Made by a program: the position numbers and the translations under genes. Under the pieces are notes generated by a model. It did not search any database, was not told the origin of the DNA, and saw only the letters and a program-made list of their open reading frames with translations. A stretch of DNA of 64,000 nt, taken from the NCBI GenBank assembly GCA_021299375.1, contig JAJTGR010000021.1, positions 36,036-100,035 on the forward strand, given 5' to 3'. The stretch's first letter is position 1. The number at the start of each line of letters is the position of its first letter. Source of the stretch: Gemmatimonadota bacterium. Lineage in GTDB: Bacteria; Gemmatimonadota; Gemmatimonadetes; Gemmatimonadales; Gemmatimonadaceae. This document shows, piece after piece, positions 37,021 through 45,482 of this stretch.

Positions 37021-37587
37021 TCACATCCCGGTAGGCTTCACCGCGAGCAGGCTGACCACCGTGTGAATTGCCGGCACACCGCGTGCGAGCGTGATGGCCT
37101 TCGAGATATCGGCCTCGCGGGTCACCCAGCCAGCCAATTCGACCACGCCGTCGTCGCTGGCGCTGATGTCGATGGCACATTCGGCCAGCTCGGGGTCGTT
37201 GCGAAAGACCTCAAGGACACGCGCCTCCAACTCCTCGCCCGTGAGCGGACTCGCCTGCGCAAGGGCGACGCGGTGGCGCCGCGGGGCCGGGGCGTACTCG
37301 GCCTCGTCCTCGTCCTGGTCCCCTGCCGCGTCCCTGTCGTCGTCCCAGTCCTCGGCGAATTCATGGGCACTGAACTCGTCGAGTCCATCGGGGCGACCGT
37401 ACTCCTCCTCGGTGTGGGGGGCGAGCCGATGGCCGGCACGGCCCCGCAGGCGCCGGCGCAACCCATCAAGGCCGCCGAGCCGGTCGGTCACGAGCAGGCC
37501 AAGGGTCAGTCCAGCCAAGGCGCCGAGGGCGAGGAGTCCCAGGGACTTCCCCGCCGATGATCCCGCTTGCCGCCGCCCCTCTCGCAT
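37021..37587 (-). CDS. BON-domain membrane-anchored protein
   Basis: A 188-residue protein: a short basic N-terminus, one transmembrane helix (about 14-36, SLGLLALGALAGLTLGLLV), an acidic linker (EFAEDWDDDRDAAGDQDEDEAEY) and a C-terminal BON domain (about 118-185; LEARVLEVFRNDPELAECAIDISASDDGVVELAGWV). BON domains bind phospholipid surfaces or other envelope ligands. ATG 37587 has GAGG 8 nt upstream; ATG 37605 is possible but its AGG is adjacent to the start. The much longer frame upstream runs antisense to thrS and is not real. It lies 36 nt downstream of valS in the opposite-to-thrS direction. Confidence 0.75.
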   Translation of the reverse strand: MREGRRQAGSSAGKSLGLLALGALAGLTLGLLVTDRLGGLDGLRRRLRGRAGHRLAPHTEEEYGRPDGLDEFSAHEFAEDWDDDRDAAGDQDEDEAEYAPAPRRHRVALAQASPLTGEELEARVLEVFRNDPELAECAIDISASDDGVVELAGWVTREADISKAITLARGVPAIHTVVSLLAVKPTGM

Positions 37588-37665
37588 CTGCCGTGCCTCG
37601 CGCATCCTGGTTGCTCTCGTCTTGGCGTACCTCGCCGGCGAAGGATAACTTGAGGGGCTGTCTTG

Positions 37666-37713
37666 AGGGAGGATGTCGCTCCGGGGTCCTCCCTGCCGCC
37701 CGTTTCTTTTTCG
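37666..37713 (+). promoter_or_regulatory. hairpin plus T-run in thrS leader, possible attenuator
   Basis: AGGGAGGA (37666-37673) and TCCTCCCT (37687-37694) form a perfect 8-bp stem with a 13-nt loop. It is followed by GCCGCCCG and a pyrimidine tract TTTCTTTTT (37703-37711), 16 nt before the thrS start. It could be a leaky terminator that regulates thrS, but the 8-nt gap to the T-run is unusual. Confidence 0.4.
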
Positions 37714-37728
37714 CTGGTCGCCACTTCG

Positions 37729-39714
37729 ATGATTGCCGGTACGCCCTCCGTTTCCGCTGACCACCCGATCGTCCTGACGCTCCCTGATGGGTCCACCCGC
37801 GAGGTGGCCGCTGGCACTTTGGCGCGTGAGGTGGTCGGGTCGATCGGTGCCCGCTTGCTGCAGGCGGCGCTGGCCGTGGCCATTGATGGCGAGGTGCAGG
37901 ACCTGATGACGCCGCTGCGCAAGTCGGGCGCGTTCGTGGTCATCACCGACAAGGATCCGCGGGCGCTGGCGGTGTTGCGGCACTCGGGGGCGCATATTCT
38001 GGCCACGGCGGTACGCCGCCTCCGCCCGGATGCCAAGATCGGGTTCGGACCCGCCATCGACGACGGGTTCTACTATGACTTCGAGGTCGAGAAGCCGTTC
38101 ACGCCCGAGGACCTCGCGGCCTTCGAGGCCGAGATGCGCAAGGTCGTCGTCGAGAAGTTCCCGTTCGTGCGCGAGGAGGTGTCGCTGGCGGAGGCGCGGG
38201 GGCGCTTTGCCGACGACCCGCTCAAGCTCGAGCGCCTCGCCGACTTCGAGGGCACGGACGAGGTGATCAGCACCTACACCGATGGGCCGTTCATCGACCT
38301 GTGTCGCGGCCCCCACGTGCCCGACACCTCGCACCTCAAGCACTTCAAGCTGCTGCATACGGCCGGGGCGTACTGGCGCGGTGACGTGAAGCGGCAGATG
38401 CTGCAGCGCATCTACGCCACGGCCTTCTTCAAGAAGGACGAACTCGAGACGCACCTGCACAATCTCGAAGAGGCCAAGAAGCGTGACCACCGCGTGCTGG
38501 GCAAGTCGCTGGGGCTGTTCCAGCTCTTCCCGCAGGCGCCGGGCGCTGCCTTCTGGACGCCCAAGGGCACCACGCTCTACAACACGCTCGAGGCCTTCGT
38601 GAGGGAGCGACAGCAGGAGGCGTTCCGGGAGATCAAGACGCCGCTGCTGTATAACAAGAAGCTGTGGGAGCAGTCGGGGCACTGGGGCAAATACAAGGAG
38701 AACATGTTTCTCGTGCTCGACAACGAGACGGGCGAACACGACATGTCGCTCAAGCCCATGAACTGCCCGTCGCACCACGTGCTGTACGCCGCCGACAAGC
38801 ACTCGTACCGCGAGCTCCCCGTGCGTTATGTGACCTTCGATGTGCTGCACCGCAACGAGCTGTCGGGGGCGCTGTCGGGCCTTACGCGCGTGCGGCAGTT
38901 CTCGCAGGACGACTGCCACGTGTACCTGCGCGAGGATCAGATCGAGAGCGAGGTGAAGTTCCTCATGGACTTCATCCTCGGCTACTACGACACCTTCGGC
39001 CTCGAGGCGAAGCTCAAGTTCGCCACGCGCCCCGAGCAGCGCATCGGCAGCGACGAGTTGTGGGATCGCGCCGAGGGGGCTTTGCGCGCCGCGCTCGAAA
39101 GCACGGGGCGGCCGTACGAACTCAAGGAGGGCGACGGCGCCTTCTACGGCCCCAAGATCGATTTCGACGTCACCGACAGCATTGGCCGGGCGTGGCAGCT
39201 CGGCACCATCCAGCTCGATTACAACGCGCCGGAGCGCTTTGACCTCACCTATACCGGCGAGGACAACGCGCCGCACCGGCCGGTGGTCATCCACCGCGCG
39301 GTCAGCGGTTCGTTCGAGCGGTTCATTGCCATTCTCATCGAGCATTTCGGGGGGGCGTTCCCGGTCTGGCTCGCCCCCGAGCAGGTGCGCGTCATTCCCA
39401 TCGCGATCGACTACAACGAGCACGCGCAGGCGCTGGTGGCGCGTCTCAAGGCGGTCGGGGTGCGGGCCACGCTCGACGCGCGCAACGAGACGCTGAACTA
39501 CCGCGTGCGTGAGGGCGAGGTGGAGAAGATCCCCTACATGTGCGTCATCGGCCGGCGCGAAGCCGAGGAGCAGACGGTGGCGCTCCGCTCGCGAGGGGCC
39601 GGCAAGAAGCAGGACATCCTGACGCAGGATGCGTTCGTGGCGCGTGTGCTCGAGGAGATTCGAACGCGCGCCTTGCCGGTGGCCGCGGTGGCGCCAGCCG
39701 AGGCGTCGGCGTGA
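37729..39714 (+). CDS. thrS: threonyl-tRNA synthetase
   Basis: Charges tRNA-Thr with threonine. From ATG 37729 the product has 661 residues, normal for the family: TGS domain (~10-75), editing domain (LRHSGAHILATAVRRL, DLCRGPHVPDTSHLKHFKL), and class II catalytic core with the zinc Cys in MSLKPMNCPSHH, the motif 2 region RNELSGALSGLTRVRQFSQDDCHVY, motif 3 ERFIAILIEHFGG, then the anticodon domain. A TTG at 37663 would extend it through the leader hairpin, which I consider unlikely. The stop overlaps the next gene's GTG. Confidence 0.96.
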   Translation: MIAGTPSVSADHPIVLTLPDGSTREVAAGTLAREVVGSIGARLLQAALAVAIDGEVQDLMTPLRKSGAFVVITDKDPRALAVLRHSGAHILATAVRRLRPDAKIGFGPAIDDGFYYDFEVEKPFTPEDLAAFEAEMRKVVVEKFPFVREEVSLAEARGRFADDPLKLERLADFEGTDEVISTYTDGPFIDLCRGPHVPDTSHLKHFKLLHTAGAYWRGDVKRQMLQRIYATAFFKKDELETHLHNLEEAKKRDHRVLGKSLGLFQLFPQAPGAAFWTPKGTTLYNTLEAFVRERQQEAFREIKTPLLYNKKLWEQSGHWGKYKENMFLVLDNETGEHDMSLKPMNCPSHHVLYAADKHSYRELPVRYVTFDVLHRNELSGALSGLTRVRQFSQDDCHVYLREDQIESEVKFLMDFILGYYDTFGLEAKLKFATRPEQRIGSDELWDRAEGALRAALESTGRPYELKEGDGAFYGPKIDFDVTDSIGRAWQLGTIQLDYNAPERFDLTYTGEDNAPHRPVVIHRAVSGSFERFIAILIEHFGGAFPVWLAPEQVRVIPIAIDYNEHAQALVARLKAVGVRATLDARNETLNYRVREGEVEKIPYMCVIGRREAEEQTVALRSRGAGKKQDILTQDAFVARVLEEIRTRALPVAAVAPAEASA

Positions 39715-40958
39715 CGCCGGAGGCGCTGCTCGACCTGTTCCTGCTGTCGCCGGTCGGTCTGGTGGAGATCGACGAGGTCGGCCGGGTCGAGGTGGCGAAC
39801 CTCGCCGCGCGGCGCCTGCTCACGCCGTTCACGCGGACCGGGTCGCTCGACGAGCTGTTCGACGCACTCGGCGCCGTGGCGCCCGACCTGTCGGCGCGCG
39901 TCCGCGGATTCGGCGGGCCGCGCGGCGTGGTCGTGGACAACCTCCAATTGCTGGCGCCCGGCCAGCAGCAGGGCGTATTCCTGTCCATCGTGAAGGTGGC
40001 CGCCGGACGCCTCGTTGCCGTGGTGACCGACGCCGCCGAGCTGGCGACGGCGCAGGGGGTGATCGCTCGGTTGCAGCAGCGGCTGCACGCCATCGAGGGC
40101 GCGGTCCGGGAGTATGCCATCTACACGCTGGACACCGCGGGGTACATTGACAGCTGGAGCGTTGCGGCTGAACGGGTGCACCAGTGGCCGGAGTCGGCCA
40201 TCATCGGGCAGTCCATGTCGACCCTGCTGCCTCCGGACCAGGTCGGGCTGGCCCACGTCGACGACACGCTGTCGCTGGCGGCGCGCAACGGGTGGTGCCA
40301 GGAGGAGGGGCATCGGCAGCGGCAGGATGGCACGACGTTCTGGGCCAGCACCGTCGTCACCGCCCTCCGTGACGCGGCAGGGGAGACGATCGGCTTCTCC
40401 GTGGTGTCGCACGACGCGTCCGAGCGCCGCAAGCTCGAGGAGCGGCTGCGTGATGACGCCTCGAGTACCACGGATTACCTCACCGGGGTGTCAGCGCGAC
40501 GGGCGTTCTTCGATGTGGCGCAGTCCGAAGTGGCACGTGCCCGGCGCTACGGGCAGCCGCTCGCCATGCTGCTGGTGGACCCGGACCGTTTCCGCACCCT
40601 CGTCGACGAGTCCGGGGAGGCGTTCGGCAACGAGTGGCTGCGGGCGATTGCCTGGGTGTGCCGGCAGGAATCGCGCACGACCGACGTGGTGGGGCGCGTG
40701 GGCGGCGAGGCGTTCGCCGTACTGCTCCCCAGCACCGAACTCTCGGGCGGCCTGGTGCTTGCCGAACGCATTCGGGAGCGCATGCAGCGCCATGTCTTCG
40801 GTGGGGAGTTCCAGATGGTTCGCTGCACGCTGTGCGTCGGGGTCGCCGAGGTGTCCGAGGGCATCACGAGCGTGGACGGCCTGCTCACCGCCGCCGGCAC
40901 GGCCCTCGACCGCGCCCGTCAGGCGGGGATGAACCTGGTGGTCGGATACGACGTCTAG
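39711..40958 (+). CDS. PAS-GGDEF protein with degenerate (probably inactive) GGDEF domain
   Basis: A 415-residue signalling protein: a PAS-like N-terminal domain (~1-115), a second PAS domain (~132-240; YIDSWSVAAERVHQWPESAIIGQSM, WASTVVTALRDAAGE), then a GGDEF fold (~250-415). DYLTG is kept (255-259), but the active-site signature is GGEAF (331-335), with Ala replacing the essential Glu, and the metal/substrate region reads DPDRFRTLVDESGEAFGNE instead of D-x-D-x-FK-x-x-ND-x-x-GH-x-x-GD. Cyclic-di-GMP synthesis is therefore unlikely; it may bind a nucleotide or act as a scaffold. No transmembrane helix is seen. The GTG start overlaps the thrS stop. Confidence 0.82.
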   Translation: MTPEALLDLFLLSPVGLVEIDEVGRVEVANLAARRLLTPFTRTGSLDELFDALGAVAPDLSARVRGFGGPRGVVVDNLQLLAPGQQQGVFLSIVKVAAGRLVAVVTDAAELATAQGVIARLQQRLHAIEGAVREYAIYTLDTAGYIDSWSVAAERVHQWPESAIIGQSMSTLLPPDQVGLAHVDDTLSLAARNGWCQEEGHRQRQDGTTFWASTVVTALRDAAGETIGFSVVSHDASERRKLEERLRDDASSTTDYLTGVSARRAFFDVAQSEVARARRYGQPLAMLLVDPDRFRTLVDESGEAFGNEWLRAIAWVCRQESRTTDVVGRVGGEAFAVLLPSTELSGGLVLAERIRERMQRHVFGGEFQMVRCTLCVGVAEVSEGITSVDGLLTAAGTALDRARQAGMNLVVGYDV

Positions 40959-41096
40959 CGCCCCGCACGGGCGACAGGTGCTGGTGCGAACCCGTGGTGC
41001 CACGATCGACCGCTGCACGTCCCGCTGCCTCGTGGCGGGGCACCCGTCCGTAAACCGGAGCGCGCCGAACGAACGGTCACGTGCACGCTGACGGAC

Positions 41097-42593
41097 TCAG
41101 GGGGGCGGTCGCCGCGCTCCCGTCCAGATCACGATCGAGCCGCAGCCGTTGCGGCTCTGGTACTCGATGGGCATGCTGCCGAGCCGCGAATAGACCTCCA
41201 CGGCGCGGATGTCCTGCGGCTGCACGAGATTGTCGACGATGCCGTCCGGCACCGGCGTGCGCATGCCGTTCACGAACACCTCGGGGACGCAAGTGCCGGC
41301 ACCGGCGCTCCCGCGCATGGTGACGCGGTCGCGGCCCGCCCCCCCCGGCGTGATCGTCACCCCGGGCACACCGCGCAGGATATCGGCACTGAACTGCGCG
41401 TTGCGGCGGGAGAGCGCGGCATCGTCGAGGAAATAGCCGCCCCCCATCTTGCGACGCGACTCGAAGCCGGCCATCTCCTGCGTCCACCGGTCCGCACGGA
41501 CACGCACCGTGTCGACGGTCGGGGTCAGGCCCGTCATCGCCACCTCGGCCACCGTTTCCGCGCTGTCGAGGATGTCCACCGCGACGCGCTGCGGTTCGAA
41601 GCCCACGGCGCGGGCCTCCAGCATCCAGGAGCCTCCGGGCAGTCCACCGAGGCTGAACTGGCCACCCGACGCTGTGGCCGTCTCCGCGGCGCTGCCGGGG
41701 AGGCTCACCCGCGCACCCGCCAGTGGCTTGCCGCCCGCATCCCGCACGGTGCCCTTCACGCGGCCCGTTCCGCGCAACACGGTGCGGCCGCGCGCGTCGG
41801 CTCCACCCGCGTCTGTCACGCGCTGCGGGCTGCTGATGATCAGGTCGCGCACCAGCAGTCCGTGATAAGGCACGCGCAATTCGACCACGCCGGAGGAATC
41901 GCGGCCGGCGTAGGCGCGCGTCGTGATTGTCGCGTCGGGCGGGACGCCGCAGACCACGAACGCGCCGGTGCTGTTGGCATCGGCGAAGCGTGCCGGGAAC
42001 CGGCGCTGCACGCCTGCCGGCGTGACGGTGGTTTCGTTGTACTGGGCCCGCACCCGGGCCGGACCTTCCAGCGGCGTACCGCGTGCGGTGCGCACCAACC
42101 CCATGAACGCGCCCCGAGCGAGGCCGGGGCCCGCATCGTTGCAGGCCATGGCCAGCAGCGTGGCCGGCGATGGGGTGCCCAGCGGCAGGGTGACGTCGCC
42201 GCTGGCAGCGACGCGGACCTGCACGACCCGGTTCTCCAGCCCCAGCCGGTCGACCTGGGGGTGGATCACGCCCACAAGGTAGGTGCCGACCCGCACCGAG
42301 TCGAGCGTGAACTCACCCAGCGAGTCGGTACGAATACTGCGCACCTTCGCAGGGTCGGCGGTCTCGACGAATTGCACGGTGGCGTCGGCCAGTGGCGCCA
42401 GTCCGACACTGTCGAACACTTCGCCACGCACCCGTGCGAGTGGAATGGCGAGGGCCGGCAACGCCGCGGCAGGGGCAGGCGCCGGTTTCGGCGGCGTGAC
42501 GGGTGGACGCCGTACCGGGCGCCCCTGCGCGGCGAGCGCCACGGGCAGAAGTCCCGCCAGCAACGGCAGCACACGAAGGAGAGGGGGGCGCAT
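41097..42593 (-). CDS. exported carboxypeptidase-regulatory / TonB-plug protein lacking a barrel
   Basis: A 498-residue protein with a signal peptide (MRPPLLRVLPLLAGLLPVALAAQG) and two CarboxypepD_reg-like domains (~50-130 and ~295-370; GTVRDAGGKPLAGARVSLPGS, LEARAVGFEPQRVAVDI). The C-terminal ~100 residues match a TonB-receptor plug (QFSADILRGVPGVTITPGG, RDRVTMRGSAGAGTCVPEVFVNGMRTP, EVYSRLGSMPIEYQSRNGCGSIVIWT), but the protein ends there and has no beta-barrel. Cys pairs are present. It may be a periplasmic partner or decoy of receptors, or a truncated relic that kept an intact frame. It stands alone, convergent with the GGDEF gene. Confidence 0.8.
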   Translation of the reverse strand: MRPPLLRVLPLLAGLLPVALAAQGRPVRRPPVTPPKPAPAPAAALPALAIPLARVRGEVFDSVGLAPLADATVQFVETADPAKVRSIRTDSLGEFTLDSVRVGTYLVGVIHPQVDRLGLENRVVQVRVAASGDVTLPLGTPSPATLLAMACNDAGPGLARGAFMGLVRTARGTPLEGPARVRAQYNETTVTPAGVQRRFPARFADANSTGAFVVCGVPPDATITTRAYAGRDSSGVVELRVPYHGLLVRDLIISSPQRVTDAGGADARGRTVLRGTGRVKGTVRDAGGKPLAGARVSLPGSAAETATASGGQFSLGGLPGGSWMLEARAVGFEPQRVAVDILDSAETVAEVAMTGLTPTVDTVRVRADRWTQEMAGFESRRKMGGGYFLDDAALSRRNAQFSADILRGVPGVTITPGGAGRDRVTMRGSAGAGTCVPEVFVNGMRTPVPDGIVDNLVQPQDIRAVEVYSRLGSMPIEYQSRNGCGSIVIWTGARRPPP

Positions 42594-42677
42594 GCCTGCA
42601 ACTTCACGAATTCGGCGCTGCGGCGTCCAGACCCGCCCCCTCCGGGCTTCGCTCGCCACGGCACGGAGGCGCAGCCC

Positions 42678-43097
42678 TCAGCCCCGTTCGACCCCGAGCC
42701 ACTGGGCCGTCCTTTCCACGAGCATGGCCTCGTGGTCCTCGATCCACCCGTCGGCACTCGCCACGTCCCACAGCAGGTCGGCGAGCACCTGACACTGGTC
42801 GTCGTCGTACCCGGCTCGGACCTGGGCGGCAAACGCCTGTTCGTCGGTCGCCGCCTCCCACTCGCGTTCAGCGGCTGCCATCAGCGCCATGGCGCCGCGT
42901 TCATCCACCCCGAAATACGTCACCAGCGAGCGGGTGATCACGCTCCGTTCATCGCGGGAGAGCCGCTGGTCGGCGTGAGCCATGGCGAGCAGCAGGGCGC
43001 AGGCGGCGACCCGGATGTCGCCCGGTTCGATGGGCGGGTCGGGGTCAGGGACCGTCGGCAGGCTGTCGGCGATGAGTTGGCGCAGGGTGTCCAGCAT
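42678..43097 (-). CDS. TerB-family protein
   Basis: A 139-residue helical protein with the TerB pattern: two acidic turn motifs, HADQRLSRDERSVI (~41-54) and SADGWIEDHEAMLVE (~115-130), separated by a region of four helices including GYDDDQCQVLADLLWDVA. TerB-like domains bind metals and are linked to tellurite resistance or membrane stress, but no ter genes are nearby and a tellurite role should not be assumed. ATG 43097 is used; GTG 43130 would add 11 residues. Single gene between the plug protein and the divergent creatininase. Confidence 0.75.
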   Translation of the reverse strand: MLDTLRQLIADSLPTVPDPDPPIEPGDIRVAACALLLAMAHADQRLSRDERSVITRSLVTYFGVDERGAMALMAAAEREWEAATDEQAFAAQVRAGYDDDQCQVLADLLWDVASADGWIEDHEAMLVERTAQWLGVERG

Positions 43098-43204
43098 GGC
43101 AGGCTCGGCGTGGGTCCCTTCAGCTTGCACCCTGCCTTGCCATTCGGCCAGTCGTGCTGCACGCTCTTCGCGTCGCCGCTCGCCCCACCGTCCCCCTCCC
43201 TGTG

Positions 43205-44074
43205 ATGCCCATGCCGCTGCCCCTTCGTCATCATCGTGCCGCGTTCAGCCTCGCCCTGGCGGCCGTCGTCGCGCCGACCTCAGGCGGGGCTCAACGCCCA
43301 GGTGCCGCGCGCCCCACGCAGCCCAATATCGAATTCGAACTGATGACCTGGCCGGAGGTGAAGCAGGCGCTGGCGGCTGGCAAGACCACCGCCCTGTTCT
43401 ACACCGGGGGGACCGAGCAGCGCGGCCCGCAGAATGTGAACGGCGGGCACAATCTCATGGGGCGCGAGATCGCAAAAGCGATCGCGCTCGGGCTTGGCAA
43501 CGCGCTGGCCATGCCGGTGTTGCCATACACCCCGAACAACGCAAGCGCGGCCCTCCCGGGCACCATCGGCCTCACCCCGGAGATTCTCGGCATGGTGCTC
43601 GAGCGCCTCAGCGAGCAGGCCATTGCGACCGGGTTCAAGCACGTGGTGCTCATGGGCGACCATGGCGGTGGCCAGCCGAACGTCTACGCCGACGTCGCCC
43701 GGAAGCTCACGGAGAAGTACGCCGCACAGGGCATCACCGTGCACTACTGCGACGCGGTGTACGCCACCGCCAACGACGACTTCGGCACGTACCTGGAGAC
43801 CATCGGTCTGCCGGCCGGTGGCCACGGCAGCATCAGCGACACGTCCATCATGCTCTACTTGGGTGGGGCGGATTGGGTGCGGCTGGATGAATTGCCGAAG
43901 GCTGAGGGCGACCCGATCCTGCCACGCGGGGCGCGCCCCGACCCGTCGGTGCCGCGCAAGGCCAATGGCATCAGCGGCGATGCCCGCAAGGCGAGCGCCG
44001 ACCTGGGGAAGCGCGCCTTCGACCAGAAGGTGGCCTACGCGATTGCCCAGATTCGGGGGATGATCCCCCGGTAG
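43205..44074 (+). CDS. exported creatininase-family protein
   Basis: A 289-residue protein with a signal peptide (LPLRHHRAAFSLALAAVVAPTSGGAQ). It has the creatininase fold: MTWPEVKQALAAG, FYTGGTEQRGPQNVNGGHNL, VVLMGDHGGGQPN and the GHGSISDTSIMLYL segment. Compared with creatininase, the ligand His36 position is Arg, the Asp45 position is His, and the Glu122 segment has changed (GSISD for GEIET), so the metal site differs. Similar HN-type variants form a clade of unknown substrate as far as I recall. ATG 43205 or 43211 starts the signal peptide; the frame is open from 43154. Confidence 0.82.
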   Translation: MPMPLPLRHHRAAFSLALAAVVAPTSGGAQRPGAARPTQPNIEFELMTWPEVKQALAAGKTTALFYTGGTEQRGPQNVNGGHNLMGREIAKAIALGLGNALAMPVLPYTPNNASAALPGTIGLTPEILGMVLERLSEQAIATGFKHVVLMGDHGGGQPNVYADVARKLTEKYAAQGITVHYCDAVYATANDDFGTYLETIGLPAGGHGSISDTSIMLYLGGADWVRLDELPKAEGDPILPRGARPDPSVPRKANGISGDARKASADLGKRAFDQKVAYAIAQIRGMIPR

Positions 44075-44246
44075 ATGGCCGACGAGGCGCGGTGGGCGGT
44101 TCCCGGGCGGTCACCCCGTTACTTTTCGGGGCCGCTCCGTGAGGGCAACCCGTGAGCGCTCCCCGGAGGACGCACACGGGTGGCTCGCAGCGAGCGGTCG
44201 CCGGTGACCCGATGCGTTGATTCCCACTGCAGTTTCCCGGACTCTC

Positions 44247-45458
44247 ATGACCGACCTTTCCCGCCAGCCCGTCATTGTCGGGGCCGCTCGTACACCGATC
44301 GGGCGGTATCTCGGAGGCCTCGCCTCCCTTTCGGCGCCGGAGTTGGGCGCCATTGCCATCAAGGCCGCGCTCCATCGCAGCGGCGTCGCTCCCGAGCAGG
44401 TCCAGGAGGTCATCATGGGCCACGTGCTTCAGGGCGGCACGGGACAGGCGCCGGCCCGGCAGGCCATGCTCAAGGCCGGCGTCCCCGCCACGGCGTCGGC
44501 GCTGACCGTGAACAAGGTGTGCGGCTCGGGGCTCAAGGCCGTCATGCTGGCCGCGCAGGCCATCAAGGCCGGCGACACGCAGGTGATCGTGGCGGGCGGG
44601 CAGGAGAGCATGAGCAACGCGCCGCACTACGTTTACGGTATGCGCGGCGGTGTCAAGCTGGGCGACCAGACCATGGTCGACGGCATGATCAGGGACGGGC
44701 TCTGGTGCGGCACGTGCAACGTGCACATGGGTTCGCATGCGGAGTACACGGCCACCAAGGCCGGCATCACGCGCCAGCAACAGGACGAATTCGCGGCGGC
44801 CTCGCACGCCAAGGCCATCGCGGCCCAGCAGGCGGGGAAGTTCTCGGCAGAGATCGTGCCGGTGGAGATTCCCGGCCGGAAGGGGCCACTGGTGGTCGCT
44901 GTTGACGAGGGCCCGCGTGCCGATACGACCGCCGAGTCGCTGGCCGGCCTGCGCCCCGCGTTCCCCACCAAGGGGGCGGACGCCGGCACCCTGTCGGTCA
45001 CGGCCGGCAACGCCTCCACGCTCAATGACGGTGCCGCCGCGGTGGTGGTGACCAGTGAGGCGTATGCTCGCGAGCACGGACTCGCCGTGCTGGCCCGCAT
45101 CACCGGCTACGCCACCGGTGCCGGCGATCCGCAGGACCTGTTCTTCGCGCCCATCACGGCGGTGAAGAACCTCATGGCCAAGCAGCGCACGAGCATCGGC
45201 GACTACGACCTGATCGAGGCCAATGAGGCCTTCGCCAGCCAGGCGCTGGCTGACGGGCAAGGACTTGGCTGGGATCCGAGCCGCGTGAACGTGCACGGCG
45301 GTGCCATCGCCTTGGGGCATCCCATCGGGGCCAGCGGCACTCGTGTGCTCGTGACGCTGTTGCATGCCCTCCTCGACCGCCATGGGCGCACCGGGCTGGC
45401 CACGCTCTGTCTTGGCGGTGGTGATGCCGTCGCGCTTTCGGTCGAACGCGTCGCCTGA
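44247..45458 (+). CDS. acetyl-CoA acetyltransferase (thiolase)
   Basis: Condenses two acetyl-CoA to acetoacetyl-CoA or cleaves 3-ketoacyl-CoA. 403 residues. The nucleophilic Cys92 is in NKVCGSGLKAV, the catalytic His358 in GGAIALGHPIGASGTR, and the second Cys388 in LCLGGGDAVAL. The last motif is usually CIGGGMG; the change of MG to DA near the active site is uncommon. Other family motifs (GGQESMSNAPHYV, NEAFA) are present. It leads a run of acyl-CoA genes in the same direction. ATG 44247 is used in preference to the open frame from 44217. Confidence 0.93.
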   Translation: MTDLSRQPVIVGAARTPIGRYLGGLASLSAPELGAIAIKAALHRSGVAPEQVQEVIMGHVLQGGTGQAPARQAMLKAGVPATASALTVNKVCGSGLKAVMLAAQAIKAGDTQVIVAGGQESMSNAPHYVYGMRGGVKLGDQTMVDGMIRDGLWCGTCNVHMGSHAEYTATKAGITRQQQDEFAAASHAKAIAAQQAGKFSAEIVPVEIPGRKGPLVVAVDEGPRADTTAESLAGLRPAFPTKGADAGTLSVTAGNASTLNDGAAAVVVTSEAYAREHGLAVLARITGYATGAGDPQDLFFAPITAVKNLMAKQRTSIGDYDLIEANEAFASQALADGQGLGWDPSRVNVHGGAIALGHPIGASGTRVLVTLLHALLDRHGRTGLATLCLGGGDAVALSVERVA

Positions 45459-45482
45459 CACGCCCACGGGGGACAGGCGCCG

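Noticed and set aside
37588..39423. A long minus-strand frame continuing upstream of the BON gene
   Set aside because: It is antisense to thrS, whose conserved motifs are unambiguous. Only the last ~190 codons (BON protein) are real.
42678..43097. Tellurite resistance operon
   Set aside because: Only one TerB-like gene is present with no ter neighbours; TerB domains are widespread outside tellurite loci.
44075..44246. Riboswitch upstream of thiolase
   Set aside because: There is a small CCCCG/CGGGG hairpin near 44114-44131, but no known riboswitch core could be traced, and the ATG lacks a leader structure I can support.
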